A DNA stretch of 64,000 nt from Polycladomyces abyssicola (GTDB lineage: Bacteria; Bacillota; Bacilli; Thermoactinomycetales; JIR-001), in assembly GCF_018326425.1 (NCBI RefSeq), contig NZ_AP024601.1, forward strand, positions 1,166,001 to 1,230,000. Direction: 5' to 3'. The notes below the pieces were generated by a model that made no database searches, had not been told where the DNA came from, and saw nothing but the letters and a program-made list of their open reading frames with translations. Positions within the stretch are counted from its first letter, which is position 1. Every line of letters begins with the position of its first letter. Made by a program: the position numbers and the translations under genes. Of the stretch, positions 1 to 9,261 are shown piece after piece.

Positions 1-1
1 T

Positions 2-328
2 GAACAATTGGTGCAAATACAGTTGGAAGCCTACAACCACCATGATTTGGAGCTGTTTCTATCAGTATTCAGCCCATATGTTATGGTGTACGACCATCCC
101 TGTGAACCCATCATGTTTGGTATCGACGAGATGAGAGAACATTATACCAGGCTGTTTGAAGAAAATCCCAATATACATGCCGAGTTGATCCAACGGATTT
201 CCATGGGACCCTATGTGATCGACCATGAGCGGATCACCGGACGAAACGAAGGGGTATTGGAATTAATCGCCATTTACGAAGTGAGAGATAGATTGATTCA
301 ACAGGTGTGGTATGTACATCTATCATGA
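2..328 (+). CDS. SnoaL/NTF2-like domain protein, 5' end outside window
   Basis: The reading frame is open to the left edge (codons for E, Q precede the first TTG at position 8), so the N-terminus is missing. About 108 residues remain. They have the alternating helix and strand pattern of the NTF2/SnoaL fold: a helix around the AYNHHD motif, then VMVYDHP, then REHYTRLFEENPN and a final antiparallel pair ending IQQVWYV. Such proteins are small cone-shaped enzymes or binding domains (steroid isomerase, polyketide cyclase and many unknowns), so no substrate can be given. The gene converges on the VOC gene, with a hairpin between them. Confidence 0.6.
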   Translation, partial: EQLVQIQLEAYNHHDLELFLSVFSPYVMVYDHPCEPIMFGIDEMREHYTRLFEENPNIHAELIQRISMGPYVIDHERITGRNEGVLELIAIYEVRDRLIQQVWYVHLS

Positions 329-350
329 TAGACAAATATACGGGAGTTTA

Positions 351-393
351 GGATGTGTCGCGTAAATCTTCGAGAGATTTTCCGGACACACCC
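351..393. repeat. two-stem hairpin with GGRTGTGTC / GACACACCC ends
   Basis: The outer arms GGATGTGTC and GACACACCC pair (one G-T type mismatch) and enclose a second stem, AAATCT / AGATTT. It lies between two convergent genes and could terminate transcription. Its right end, GACACACCCTTA, matches the end of the dispersed repeat copies seen near 13.2, 14.4 and 37.0 kb, so it may be a minimal or deleted member of that family. Confidence 0.5.
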
Positions 394-459
394 TTAGGTC
401 ACGTGCCTGGAAATCCTGATTAACAATTCAGGGACAGGGTGAAAAGCACCCCTAGTGAA

Positions 460-978
460 TCAAACACGGTTCAGAGAAGCATAGGATTGCGCCATGGATC
501 GAGTGTACAGTTCTACTACATTTCCGTCCGGATCTTTGAAATAGAGCGCCCGGTATTTCGGTTCAAATTGCCGGATGGTAACGGGAATACGGAGCGTTTG
601 TAACTGTTCAAAGGTGCGGTCGAAATCTTTTTCCTCAATGTACAGGGCAAAATGCACATGTTTGCCGCCCTCGTCATACAACTCAGGAGACGGCCAGGAG
701 GTCACGGGTTGTTCCTTGATCCGGCGTTCCTCTGGTGTCCATTTCCGGGGAAGCCACAACCCCAACCGTGTGTTTCCCCCGACATAAAGCCAAGTTGTCC
801 AGACATACGGATGTTGGCGACTCACGAATTGCTCCGCCAGGAAACCGCTCGTACCGGGGTTCCACTTCCATTGATCCACGACGGGAAATCCGAGCACTTC
901 CGACCAGAAGTGTACGGCCCGATCCATGTCCGTCACTTCCAATACCAATTCCGACACGCCTTTTACGGGAAGTTTCAT
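460..978 (-). CDS. VOC (glyoxalase/bleomycin resistance) family protein
   Basis: The 172-residue product has the paired beta-alpha-beta-beta-beta modules of the vicinal oxygen chelate superfamily. The first starts with SELVLEVTDMDRAVHFW and the second with HVHFALYIEE, ending in the characteristic FKDPDGNVVELYT. His109 and the Glu of VVELY are the likely metal ligands. The start at MKLPVKG was chosen because GGAGGG lies eight bases upstream; an upstream in-frame start would add seven residues without a ribosome binding site. Members include dioxygenases, glyoxalases and drug-binding proteins; the specific reaction cannot be told from the sequence. It is monocistronic and divergent from the PBP4 gene. 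Confidence 0.8.
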   Translation of the reverse strand: MKLPVKGVSELVLEVTDMDRAVHFWSEVLGFPVVDQWKWNPGTSGFLAEQFVSRQHPYVWTTWLYVGGNTRLGLWLPRKWTPEERRIKEQPVTSWPSPELYDEGGKHVHFALYIEEKDFDRTFEQLQTLRIPVTIRQFEPKYRALYFKDPDGNVVELYTRSMAQSYASLNRV

Positions 979-1174
979 CGGCGATCCCTCCGACACCATG
1001 ATATTTCATGAGCAATGAAAGATTACCCACTTTTCATAATTCATAAACATCATTATTTCGAAAGTATTGCACATCAAAATTGCCTTCCCTCCTACGGCCT
1101 GTACGACAAATTTTGATAAAATTTTTGAGAATATTCAGTTAGAATGGAGATAGCCGTCAAAAGGAGGGGAGCGC

Positions 1175-4039
1175 ATGAAGCGTTGGGGCAAATGGCTAGC
1201 CGTGTGGTTAGCTGTTTTGCTGGTTGTTTCCGGCATCAGCCTGCCCGCTCGGGCGGAGACGCCGTCGGCGGATCAGCGGTTGGATGCGACGCTCAAACAC
1301 TACGTCGCTGAACTGCGAGAAAACCCTGAGACCAGGGGGATGCTGGTGGGTTACGAGGTGGTATCGCTTGACCGTAGCCGAACTTTGTCGGCACTGCGGG
1401 AGCACAACACGTTTGTGCCGGGATCAACGGTGAAACTGTTGTTGGCCGCGGCGGCAGTGGATCGTTGGTCTGCGGATACGAAGATCCCTACGGAGGTATG
1501 GCTGGACGGAACCCTCAGCTCCGGTGGGGTCTTCCGGGGGAATGTATGGCTCAAGGGATATGGCGACCCTTCATTGGACGAAAAGCAGTTGCGAAAGTTG
1601 GCGAAAGCGCTCGCAGACCAGGGCATCCGCAAGGTGGAAGGGAATATCGGTGTCGATGACCGGTATTTTGATCGGGTGCGGCTGGGAACCAGCTGGGTGT
1701 GGGATGACGAACCGTATCCGATCAGCGCGCAGATCGGGGCGTTATCGGTGGATCAAAATACGGTGCGCGTACAAGTGACACCGGGACGCCACACGGGACA
1801 AGCCCCCCGTGTGACGGTGACACCCGCACCGGAATATGTGCAGGTGATCAATCGGGCGCAGACGGTGGAGGGAGACCAACAGCAACTGACCATCACACGG
1901 ACTCGTGCCAAAAATGAGATCGTCATCACCGGTACGATCGGAGAGGACCATACCGGTGTCACAGTAAGAAGAACGGTGGAAGAACCGGATGTGTTCACCG
2001 GTTGGGTATTCAAGGAACAGCTGAACCGGGTGGGCATTCGCTTCTCTTCCTCCACCCGGGTGGTATCCGGGGAGTTACCCTCCTCCGCCAAATGCATATC
2101 ACAAACGCTATCCCCGACCGTGGATCGGTTGTTACAGCGGACGATCAAGACCGGCGACAATTTTTACGCGGAAATGTTGCTCAAGCGGTTGGGGGCGACG
2201 GAAAAGGGAGTCGGCAGTGCGGAAGCGGGGATCGAAGCGATTCAAACTTTCGCCGCACGTGTAGGAGTGGACATCGACTTCCGTCAAGTGGACGGGTCCG
2301 GTTTGTCCCGTCAGGATGTGGTAGCGCCCCATCACTTGATCCAGTTGTTAACAGCGATGGACAAGCATCCGGCGCGGGAGCGTTTCTGGTCATTTTTGCC
2401 CGTGGCCGGTGTGGACGGGACACTGAAAGACCGTATGACGGGAACCCCTGCGGAAAAGAACGTACGGGCCAAGACTGGCGGGGAATTTGGTCTGACTGGC
2501 ATCACCACGTCCCGTTCCGGGGAACGATTAGCCTTTGCCGTGTTGATCAGAGGTACGAAGGAAAAGGCGTTGTCCAAAGCGTTTCAAGACCGGATCGCGG
2601 TGGCGGCGACCACGTATCCGGATTTGCCCGATCCCGGGGAGCTGCCGCCGGAAGACGCTTATTTGTTGACGGAACGGTTGAACCCGCTGTTGGATGCTGA
2701 ACCCTACCGGGGAGTTGTCAGCGGTGTCATGGTGGAGTCGCTGGATCGTGGAGATGTGCTGTACGAGCGGAACGGCCCCGCCCTGTTGACGCCTGCCTCC
2801 AATGCCAAATTGTTTACTTCGGCCGCCGCGTTGGGGTTGTTGGGACCGGACGACCGTCTGCATACACGGCTGTTCCGAACCGGCCCGATTCAAAATGGTG
2901 TGCTTCATGGCGATCTGATCCTGCAAGGGGGAGGCGACCCCACCTTGGCCACGGAAGGTGCGCTCCGTGTGCAGGAAGGGCCCACGATTCACCAGATGGT
3001 GAACGATATCCAAGCTGCAGGGATCAAGCGGGTCACCGGAAGCGTGATTGTCGACACCACTGCGTTTACGGACGATGTTTACGGTCGCGGATGGTCTTGG
3101 GATGACGAGAACGAATACTACCAGCCGCAGATCACGGCCTTGTCCATCAACCGGGGAACGGTTCGGCTGGACTACTTGCCTGGCGGACAAGTGGGTGATC
3201 CGATCCGGCTCAGCTTGACACCACAGACGCGCTATGTCCGTGTGATCAACACCGCCGTCACCGGTCCCGCCGGATCGGAAAACACGCTCTCCATCTCCCG
3301 TGATCGGGGAACCAACACGATCCGGGTATCGGGTAGTTTGCCCCTGGATTTTCAGGGAGACTACACGCGTGTTCCCGTGGAAAATCCGCATTTGTATACG
3401 GGTGAACTGTTACGTGAGCAATTGGAAAATGCGGGAGTCGCTTTTAACCAGCCTAGTTCAGCACAGGCTGGAACGGTGCCACAGGAAGCGGAACTGATCC
3501 GCGATTACCCGTCTCCGCCGATGTCTGAGATCGTTCGCTATATGAACAAAAACAGCGACAACTTTTATGCCGAGATGTTGCTACGGGTACTCGGACTGCA
3601 AAAAGAGGGAGTGGGCACAGCACAGGCTGGCGTGGAAGCGGTCAATGATTATTTGCGGCAGTTGAATCTGAACTTTCAGGCGGATTTGGTTGACGGCTCC
3701 GGCTTGAGCAGGGAGGACCAATTGTCCGCAGAAGAGTTGGTGCAGCTGTTGTCAACCGTTTCCCGTTCTCCCGTCGCGGCTCCGTTTACCGATTCGCTTC
3801 CTGTAGCCGGTGTCGACGGCACGTTGCAGAGTAGAATGCGCAACACCGCAGCGGCCAACAACCTGAGGGCCAAAACGGGATCGCTGACCGACGTCAGCGC
3901 TTTGTCCGGGTATGTACACACCAAGGATGGAGAACGGCTGGTGTTTTCGATGATCATGAACGGATACACCGCCGGTTCGCTTCGCCAGTTGCAGGACCGA
4001 ATCGGCGTGATGCTGGCCGAATTCCAACGAGGGGAGTAA
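1175..4039 (+). CDS. double-length D-alanyl-D-alanine carboxypeptidase/endopeptidase (PBP4/S13 tandem duplication)
   Basis: This 954-residue exported protein has a signal peptide (about 1-27, cut after ARA) followed by two complete S13 (DacB/PBP4) domains, about 30-485 and 495-950. One such domain is the usual whole protein. The second copy keeps all three penicillin-binding motifs: SNAK (Ser542/Lys545), SDN (794-796) and KTG (900-902). The first copy keeps STVK (Ser84/Lys87) and KTG (433-435), but its middle motif reads GDN (327-329), losing the conserved serine. KTGS is also KTGG there, and the LSGY segment after it has drifted. S13 enzymes trim or cleave peptidoglycan cross-links outside the membrane. 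The next gene starts inside its stop codon (TAATG), suggesting coupled translation. Confidence 0.9.
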   Translation: MKRWGKWLAVWLAVLLVVSGISLPARAETPSADQRLDATLKHYVAELRENPETRGMLVGYEVVSLDRSRTLSALREHNTFVPGSTVKLLLAAAAVDRWSADTKIPTEVWLDGTLSSGGVFRGNVWLKGYGDPSLDEKQLRKLAKALADQGIRKVEGNIGVDDRYFDRVRLGTSWVWDDEPYPISAQIGALSVDQNTVRVQVTPGRHTGQAPRVTVTPAPEYVQVINRAQTVEGDQQQLTITRTRAKNEIVITGTIGEDHTGVTVRRTVEEPDVFTGWVFKEQLNRVGIRFSSSTRVVSGELPSSAKCISQTLSPTVDRLLQRTIKTGDNFYAEMLLKRLGATEKGVGSAEAGIEAIQTFAARVGVDIDFRQVDGSGLSRQDVVAPHHLIQLLTAMDKHPARERFWSFLPVAGVDGTLKDRMTGTPAEKNVRAKTGGEFGLTGITTSRSGERLAFAVLIRGTKEKALSKAFQDRIAVAATTYPDLPDPGELPPEDAYLLTERLNPLLDAEPYRGVVSGVMVESLDRGDVLYERNGPALLTPASNAKLFTSAAALGLLGPDDRLHTRLFRTGPIQNGVLHGDLILQGGGDPTLATEGALRVQEGPTIHQMVNDIQAAGIKRVTGSVIVDTTAFTDDVYGRGWSWDDENEYYQPQITALSINRGTVRLDYLPGGQVGDPIRLSLTPQTRYVRVINTAVTGPAGSENTLSISRDRGTNTIRVSGSLPLDFQGDYTRVPVENPHLYTGELLREQLENAGVAFNQPSSAQAGTVPQEAELIRDYPSPPMSEIVRYMNKNSDNFYAEMLLRVLGLQKEGVGTAQAGVEAVNDYLRQLNLNFQADLVDGSGLSREDQLSAEELVQLLSTVSRSPVAAPFTDSLPVAGVDGTLQSRMRNTAAANNLRAKTGSLTDVSALSGYVHTKDGERLVFSMIMNGYTAGSLRQLQDRIGVMLAEFQRGE

Positions 4040-5547
4040 TGGGGGAGATGCGCATGCGCAAATGGTTTGTCTGGCTGTCCCTGTTCGGTTGGCTGTGGGT
4101 GTCACTAGTTCCGCAACCGGCTCGGGCGGATGCACCGCCCAGGGAATTTCGGGCTTTTTGGGTGGACGCATTTCACGACGGGTTTAAAACGCCTGCACAA
4201 GTGGACAAGCTGATCGACGACGTGCAGAAGTCGCATGCGAACGCGGTTATCGTGCAGGTACGAAGGCGGGGGGATGCGTATTTCAACAAAGCGCTGGAAC
4301 CCCGCACCGAAGATCCTGCGTTGCAACCAGGATTTGACGCATTGGCCTACCTGATCGAAAAAGCGCACCAAGCCCGGCCGCGGATCGAAGTACATGCCTG
4401 GTTGGCCACTTTGCCGATCTGGAATTCGGCCACTCCGCCTAAGTCGCCCCAACATGTGTTTAACACACACGGCCCCTCGGCCCAAGGGCGGGACTACTGG
4501 CTGATGAACCGGGTCGACGGGGTGAACCGGGACGGTGCCAACTACATCCTGGATCCGGGACATCCGGACGCGTTGGATTACACCGTGGAACAATATCTCA
4601 ACGTCGTCCGCCAATACGACGTGGACGGCATTCATCTGGACCTGGTGCGATATATGGGTCCGGAGTGGGGTTACAATCCCGTCAGCGTGGAGCGCTTCCA
4701 ACAACAGACGGGAACCACCGGCCTGCCCGACCCGCAGGACGAACGGTGGAAAGCGTGGCGCCGGGAACAAGTCACCTTTCTGATGCGCAAAGTCTACCTG
4801 AAAGCGATCGCCATCCGTCCCGACATCAAAGTGTCGGCTGCGGTGATCGCCTGGGGAGCGGGACCCTCCACTCCTGAAGCATACCGGCAATCCGCCCCTT
4901 ACACGCAGGTGATGCAGGATTGGGACGGTTGGTTGCAAAAGGGGTTTATTGATATGGCCATTCCCATGAACTACGACCGGGAACACGTAGAATCGCAAAA
5001 ATTATGGTACGATCAATGGATCGAATGGGAAAAGGATCACCAGTATGGTCGGCAGATCGTGATCGGTCCGGGTGTGTACCTCAATGCCATATCCGGGTCA
5101 TTGGCGCAGATCAAACGGGCGCAAATGCCTTCAGCCAACGGCCATCGTGCTGCGGGCGTCAGCTTGTACAGCTATGCGGAAACCAACAAGGACACCATAC
5201 CCAACGACACATTCTACACGGCGCTGTCACAACCCAATTCGTACGGAGAACCGGTGTTTGCCGAACGGGCGGAAATTCCGGACATGCCGTGGAAATCCCG
5301 TCCCACCAAGGGGTATTTGATGGGAAAAGTGACGAATGCCAAGGGACAACCGGTAGATGGCGAGACAGTTAAGATCAAAGGGAGCGGATGGGATTGGTAT
5401 GAAAGCAAGACGGACGGGAGTGGATTTTTCGGCTTGTCCGACTTGTCTCCCGGTTATTATCTGGTGAAAGTGGACGGCGCGGTGCCCAAAGTGGTTCAAG
5501 TGAAAGCTGGACGGGTGGCGGAGACGGATTTGCAGATGAAAAAGTAA
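4039..5547 (+). CDS. GHL10/DUF187 glycosyl hydrolase-like exported protein with C-terminal carboxypeptidase-regulatory-like domain
   Basis: A signal peptide ends near residue 31 (ARA-D). Residues about 35-350 match the YngK-type GHL10 fold, a TIM barrel that starts REFRAFWVDAFHDGF. It carries the typical VDGIHLDLVRY strand and AIPMNYDRE near the barrel end. Residues about 428-498 form a small beta-sandwich resembling CarboxypepD_reg (GKVTNAKGQPVDGETV, then TDGSGFFGL). The family is linked to cell-wall glycan hydrolysis, but no substrate is established. The ATG at 4039 overlaps the preceding stop; an in-frame ATG at 4048 is an alternative. The pairing with a PBP4-like peptidase suggests a two-gene envelope-remodelling operon. 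Confidence 0.8.
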   Translation: MGEMRMRKWFVWLSLFGWLWVSLVPQPARADAPPREFRAFWVDAFHDGFKTPAQVDKLIDDVQKSHANAVIVQVRRRGDAYFNKALEPRTEDPALQPGFDALAYLIEKAHQARPRIEVHAWLATLPIWNSATPPKSPQHVFNTHGPSAQGRDYWLMNRVDGVNRDGANYILDPGHPDALDYTVEQYLNVVRQYDVDGIHLDLVRYMGPEWGYNPVSVERFQQQTGTTGLPDPQDERWKAWRREQVTFLMRKVYLKAIAIRPDIKVSAAVIAWGAGPSTPEAYRQSAPYTQVMQDWDGWLQKGFIDMAIPMNYDREHVESQKLWYDQWIEWEKDHQYGRQIVIGPGVYLNAISGSLAQIKRAQMPSANGHRAAGVSLYSYAETNKDTIPNDTFYTALSQPNSYGEPVFAERAEIPDMPWKSRPTKGYLMGKVTNAKGQPVDGETVKIKGSGWDWYESKTDGSGFFGLSDLSPGYYLVKVDGAVPKVVQVKAGRVAETDLQMKK

Positions 5548-5609
5548 TAGGTCTAAATAGCCCGAGTAGAAACGTTTGTCAGTTTACTGTGGGGTACGAC
5601 ACAAAGGTT

Positions 5610-5632
5610 AGCCCTCCAACCGGAGGGCTTTT
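5610..5632 (+). terminator. rho-independent terminator after the PBP4/GHL10 operon
   Basis: AGCCCTCC-aac-CGGAGGGCT followed by TTTT is a compact GC-rich hairpin with a T-run, about 60 bases after the GHL10 stop. The following 220 bases up to the DUF421 gene show no convincing gene. Confidence 0.85.
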
Positions 5633-5851
5633 CGCCCTGTGCATGAATCTTATTATGCTGATGGTAAGCATGTTGATCCCGCCTCCGTTTGTGGCACGGT
5701 ATTTGGGCCGATGGTCCATAGAATTCCCGCAACACAGGGCTTGGCCTCATCAGCCCTCAACGGATCGAGGGAGGATACTGGTCTGCTGAATCAACCTGCA
5801 CTGGATCGGTTTAATTCTAACCTCGTTTTGGAAAAAACGTATTGGAGGAAA

Positions 5852-6547
5852 ATGATGTCTGACCTTATAGAAACCATTTTAAGAACAATATTCTCTGTTT
5901 TCTTACTTATCGTAAGCACTCATATTATTGGGAGACAAGCTATCTCTCGTTTAACTTACTTACATTATATCGCGAATATCACTTTGGGATCGATTGCAGG
6001 GAATCTTGCCTTTGAATATAAACTCAATGCTCTAATTTTAGCAGCTTCTATTGTATTTATTTAGTGTCCTTTCCGTTCTGTTGTTATATCTCGCTTTAAA
6101 GAGCCGTACGATAAAAAGGTGGGTAATAGGAGAACCGGTTACCCTTATCGATAAAGGGAAAATTCTTGAAAAAAACCTAGCTAAAATTCATATGAGCTTG
6201 GAAGTATTAAGTCAAAGTTTAAGAAGAAAAGACATCTTTGATATCAATGAAGTAGAATGCGCGATACTGGAAACGGACGGGGAACTATCAGTTTTAAAAA
6301 AACAATGTATCTTCCAGTAACCCGTAAAGACTTATCGCTTCAAACATCTAATAGTTCATTTCCTGCAGAATTGATCGTAGACGGAGAAATTATTTCCGAA
6401 AATTTGACCCAAAGAAATTTGACGATGGAGTGGTTAGAAACAGAACTCAATAAGCGTAAATTGACACCAAAAGATATTAACTACATGGTATTGGTTTCAA
6501 ATAATCAACTGTATATTGACTTATATCAAGATCGTTTGAATCAATAA
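5852..6547 (+). pseudogene. DUF421 (YetF-like) membrane protein gene broken by two frameshifts
   Basis: Starting at ATGATG with GGAGG six bases upstream, three overlapping frames together spell one DUF421 protein. The first part has N-terminal membrane segments (HIIGRQAISRLTYLHYIANI) and stops at 6064. A second frame carries the middle (KRWVIGEPVTLIDKGKILEK) to 6320. The original frame then resumes with the cytoplasmic YetF C-terminal domain (AELIVDGEIISENL, then QLYIDLYQDRL). The first shift lies near 6050-6064; the second falls in a run of seven A near 6297-6303. The two shifts cancel, so either the gene is decaying or homopolymer read errors are present. The DNA is clearly AT-richer than the genes to the left. 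DUF421 proteins are spore or vegetative membrane proteins of uncertain role. Confidence 0.8.
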
Positions 6548-6600
6548 CTTCTATCAGGCTAACGCCTGGAAGCTCCTTGTCGGATTTTCACTATAATTGA

Positions 6601-6630
6601 AGCCCTCCGACCGGAGGGCTGACTCTTTTC
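6601..6630 (+). terminator. terminator-like hairpin after DUF421
   Basis: AGCCCTCCgaCCGGAGGGCT followed by GACTCTTTTC closely resembles the hairpin at 5610. It separates the plus-strand DUF421 gene from the convergent immunity array. Confidence 0.65.
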
Positions 6631-6685
6631 ATCTTCAATCGGATCCACGAGCTCGATGGGAGTTTTCCTCATCCCAAAACGTTCC

Positions 6686-7412
6686 CTACAACCTGCCTAA
6701 GGTGGCCCATTCGATCCAGTCAACGATCTCCTCTTTCTTTTTTGTTTCGATGGTGCGAGTTGGATGTTCCTTGTCACCGTCTTTGAATACTCGTAGGACG
6801 AACCGTCTCCATTGGGATCACCAGCCGGCTCCCACCCCAGGCGGAATTCATCATGGTCGTCATTTTCCAACCGCAACAAGTCTTCGGTCAGGCTCTTCCA
6901 CATCTCCGGCCGATCGGGAGGGAGCTCAAGGGGATCAGTTTCCGTAAAGGTGTTATGTCGAACCGTCCAGCCACTATAAATTTTGAGCGGCTGCAACCGA
7001 ATCGGCGGAACCAGCAGTTCAATCGAAAACTCACGATCACGAGTGGGGAGAATCCCTTGGCTGACACCCCATGTGATCTTTTCGATACCATCGAGTACTT
7101 CGTTCAAACTCCTCGTTTCGATGGAAAAGAGCTTTTTGAAGTCCTTGTGAGTAACCAGTTGAAGCTCAAATGCTCCGTTCGGATCCCCCTCCGGATACCA
7201 ACCCAGATCCAATATCATCATAACGGATATACAATTAGATCCTGCATAAAATCGAGCCATGCGTCTTCATCATCAGGAGAAACTTGTTGGGGATCCATAT
7301 CATTGGAAAGAGAGGTAAACTGAATTCGCCAACCGGCATGGATTTTTAAAGGTTGATGATCAAAGATCGGGTACGGCTTGGAGGGAATCCGCTGATATTT
7401 CAAGAAGCTCAT
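6686..7412 (-). pseudogene. two-repeat putative immunity protein, two frameshifts
   Basis: Read across three frames, the gene encodes two copies of a roughly 95-residue unit. Each has the order PLKIxxGW, DPxxxxPD, a Trp, DL, then LGWxPxGDPNG and a tail with (S/T)IET followed by a helix. Copy one begins in the frame from 7412 and must shift near 7225 to reach LDLGWYPEGDPNG. Copy two must shift near 6808 to continue as FVLRVFKDGDKEHP and end WIEWATLGRL at a TAG (6686-6688). The family is not one I can name. Its start overlaps by ATGA the end of a relic resembling a toxin tip, the layout expected of a cognate immunity gene. The frameshifts make it probably non-functional if they are real. Confidence 0.65.
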
Positions 7413-7639
7413 TTTTTCACCTCTTCAATTTTGTCGGTTTTTTCAAATAATCTATCTACTCTTTCTCTTGACATGGGATGCCAGTGATATCTAGCTTTAT
7501 CGTGACCGAGGGGTAATTCAGCACGAATCTAGGTAATAGGTTCACCTTGAATCCGACCCGTGTCATAGAAGAAATAAACCTTGCTATTACCAACCATGTT
7601 TGGATAATTGGCCCCGAGAGGGGCATTGTAAGATTCACC
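7409..7639 (-). pseudogene. remnant of a polymorphic-toxin C-terminal tip with in-frame stop
   Basis: The frame directly after the SUKH stop codon reads as protein: YNAPLGANYPNMVG, then KVYFFYDTGRIQGEPIT. A TAG (7529-7531) follows, then IRAELPLGHDKARYHWHPMS and a charged helical end. Its TGA overlaps the ATG of the downstream two-repeat gene as ATGA. Loss of the N-terminal part, an internal stop and the position directly before an immunity-like gene suggest a displaced toxin tip. No named toxin family was recognised, so the function is an inference from layout. Confidence 0.5.
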
Positions 7640-8095
7640 TCATTCATCATCTTCATATGGACTCAACCTTGAGAGAAAGTCGGTGAAAGAATCACAAATA
7701 TATTCAATGGCTTCAGGTTCTTCTTGAGGGTCTAATTCGTGGTCGTAAAATACGATCTTTAGATTTTCTCTTGACTCACGATAATCAAAACAATAGTAAT
7801 CACCAAATGGAGAATCAGCAAAAGCAATAATTTCTTTTGGGATACCATGTTCTTCCCGTAGGTCGTTGTTTACTTCAAGAATATTAATATACTTATCTTC
7901 ATCAAAACAGAAAAGCCAGCCAAAAACCAATTCTCCACCATCGTCTAGTTTTATTACATTATCCTCAGTTGTTCCGCCATGGTGATTACGGCTAAACTCT
8001 ATATAATCATCAGGAAAAGTGATACCTAATTGACGCTCGATTTCTTTTATTACCTCTACATCTACCGGTTGATGTGTATAACGCCATCTTGTCAT
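7640..8095 (-). CDS. SMI1/KNR4 (SUKH) family immunity protein
   Basis: The intact 151-residue protein has the SUKH hallmark pattern: helix EVIKEIERQLGITFPDDYIEFSRNHHGG, then strands ending ELVFGWLFCFDEDKY. IIAFADSPFGDYYCFDYRE and a C-terminal helix ESFxDFLSRL-like segment follow. SUKH proteins are immunity partners of nuclease-type polymorphic toxins; Bacillus YobK neutralises the LXG toxin YobL in this way. The ATG is preceded by AGGTGATG. About nine bases before the start lies the stop of a WHH-type HNH nuclease remnant, which fits the known SUKH/HNH pairing. It is the only immunity gene in the island with no frame disruption. Confidence 0.88.
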   Translation of the reverse strand: MTRWRYTHQPVDVEVIKEIERQLGITFPDDYIEFSRNHHGGTTEDNVIKLDDGGELVFGWLFCFDEDKYINILEVNNDLREEHGIPKEIIAFADSPFGDYYCFDYRESRENLKIVFYDHELDPQEEPEAIEYICDSFTDFLSRLSPYEDDE

Positions 8096-8101
8096 ATTTC
8101 A

Positions 8102-8294
8102 TCACCTACTTTTAATCAATTTCATACTTCGTTTTCTGGCTTTACATTCACCGCCCCAAATATCTTTTTCATCTGTATGAGTTAGTGGCTCTATGTATTT
8201 CAGCATGAACTAACTGCATTTTACCTGGTTCTTGATGATGATGCCATGTGAATTTGTTTGGCTGTTTCTCCATAGTGACACGAAGGTTTGCACT
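8102..8294 (-). pseudogene. remnant of an HNH/ENDO VII (WHH-type) toxin tip
   Basis: Upstream of the SUKH gene one frame reads VTMEKQPNKFTWHHHQEPG and then KMQLVHAEIHRAT, which is the diagnostic WHHH...MQLV...IH core of WHH-type HNH nucleases at the ends of LXG and other polymorphic toxins. A one-base shift then leads into THTDEKDIWGGECKARKR and a short basic tail, matching the usual HTGG...IWGGG ending. The tail stops about nine bases before the SUKH start. The 5' part of the toxin is absent: an in-frame TAA lies at 8295-8297. It is therefore an inactive displaced tip kept beside its immunity gene. Confidence 0.75.
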
Positions 8295-8331
8295 TTATTT
8301 ACAATTTGATTCGATTTGCAACTGTAAAACG

Positions 8332-8355
8332 AAAAAGCCGCGAAACTTCGCGGCT
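8332..8355 (-). terminator. minus-strand terminator downstream of DUF4241 gene
   Basis: On the minus strand AGCCGCGA-agtt-TCGCGGCT is followed directly by a T-run. It lies about 110 bases past the DUF4241 stop and just before the truncated WHH relic begins, so the cassettes are probably separate transcription units. Confidence 0.8.
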
Positions 8356-8463
8356 CATTACTGCTGCCTTGAGAGATTCGAAATCCTGACTTTCTGATTC
8401 GTCATTAGCAGAGAATCATACGCTCAAAATCTTCTTGGTGAACCACGCACAGTTCACGTTTGT

Positions 8464-9206
8464 TTAATCTTCTTCATACAAACCAAAATCCGTTACGAAA
8501 CAACAAATATCATTTTCATCATCATAACCCCAATAGGATGGATAATATCCGTCACCCAGCCCGCTTGAAAAGGTTATCATGTTACCTGACGGTTCTATTT
8601 GAATATCCGCCCAATCTCGGGTATCAGTATAATTTCTTTTCATTTCTTCCAAAATAAACTCATGAAAATGGGGATTTTCTTGAAATATTTTTTTATATCT
8701 TTGTGCGGTTTCATAGTCCATAAAACATCCTACACCGCTGTCAACCGTATAACCAAAAACTTCATCGTCTTCTAAAGTACTCGGATCTTGTCCTTTCTTT
8801 AAAGCCATTTCCCATCGCACAACTTTACTTTCTTTTATTTTAATCATCGCCGCTCCAATACGTTCGTCGTCATCATCCAGATAATGGACAATATTGATGA
8901 TTACCGGATATTCACCTGGAACAACTTTGTTGACAAACGGTTCGGTGCTTGGCGAAACGAAAGGATCACACGCAACAATTTGACCTGAGAACAGACTTAT
9001 TTTGCCCACTTCGAGTTTTTCGTCATTCCTTCTCCTAGGTAAGTATCAATTTTTACATTATCTTGAAAGAGGGTTGTAAAATCAGGAATTTTGATCCTCA
9101 TGACAATCCCCAATCCGTAGTTGTATCTAATTTGGTACCGTCTCGGAGGTTTATGTTTGACTGGCGCTTGGTCCACCTTTTTCAACCATTGCCATTGGCT
9201 ACTCAT
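8464..9206 (-). pseudogene. DUF4241 family putative immunity gene, one frameshift
   Basis: Two overlapping frames make one DUF4241 protein. The first (from ATG 9206) gives the N-terminus with IPDFTTLFQDNVKIDTYLGE and ends ...SKWAK. The second resumes KISLFSGQIVACDPFVSP and continues through the family's VPGEYPVIINIVHYLDDD, the central FGYTVDSGVGCFMD and a C-terminal GLGDGYYPSYWGYDDEND. The break is near 9000. The downstream frame could also start independently at a GTG at 9009, but that would delete the conserved N-terminus. DUF4241 proteins are commonly found in polymorphic-toxin immunity clusters, which fits this context. A short possible toxin tail (RGVQRIKGFHIDE) ends in a TAG overlapping the start, but it is too short to be sure. 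Confidence 0.75.
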
Positions 9207-9261
9207 CTATATGAAATCCTTTGATTCTCTGAACCCCTCTAAGAGATTCTCGCCGCTTCCT

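Noticed and set aside
8997-9009. DUF4241 region as two separate genes with a GTG start at 9009
   Set aside because: The two frames join into one uninterrupted family profile, and the GTG has no ribosome binding site, so a frameshifted single gene is simpler.
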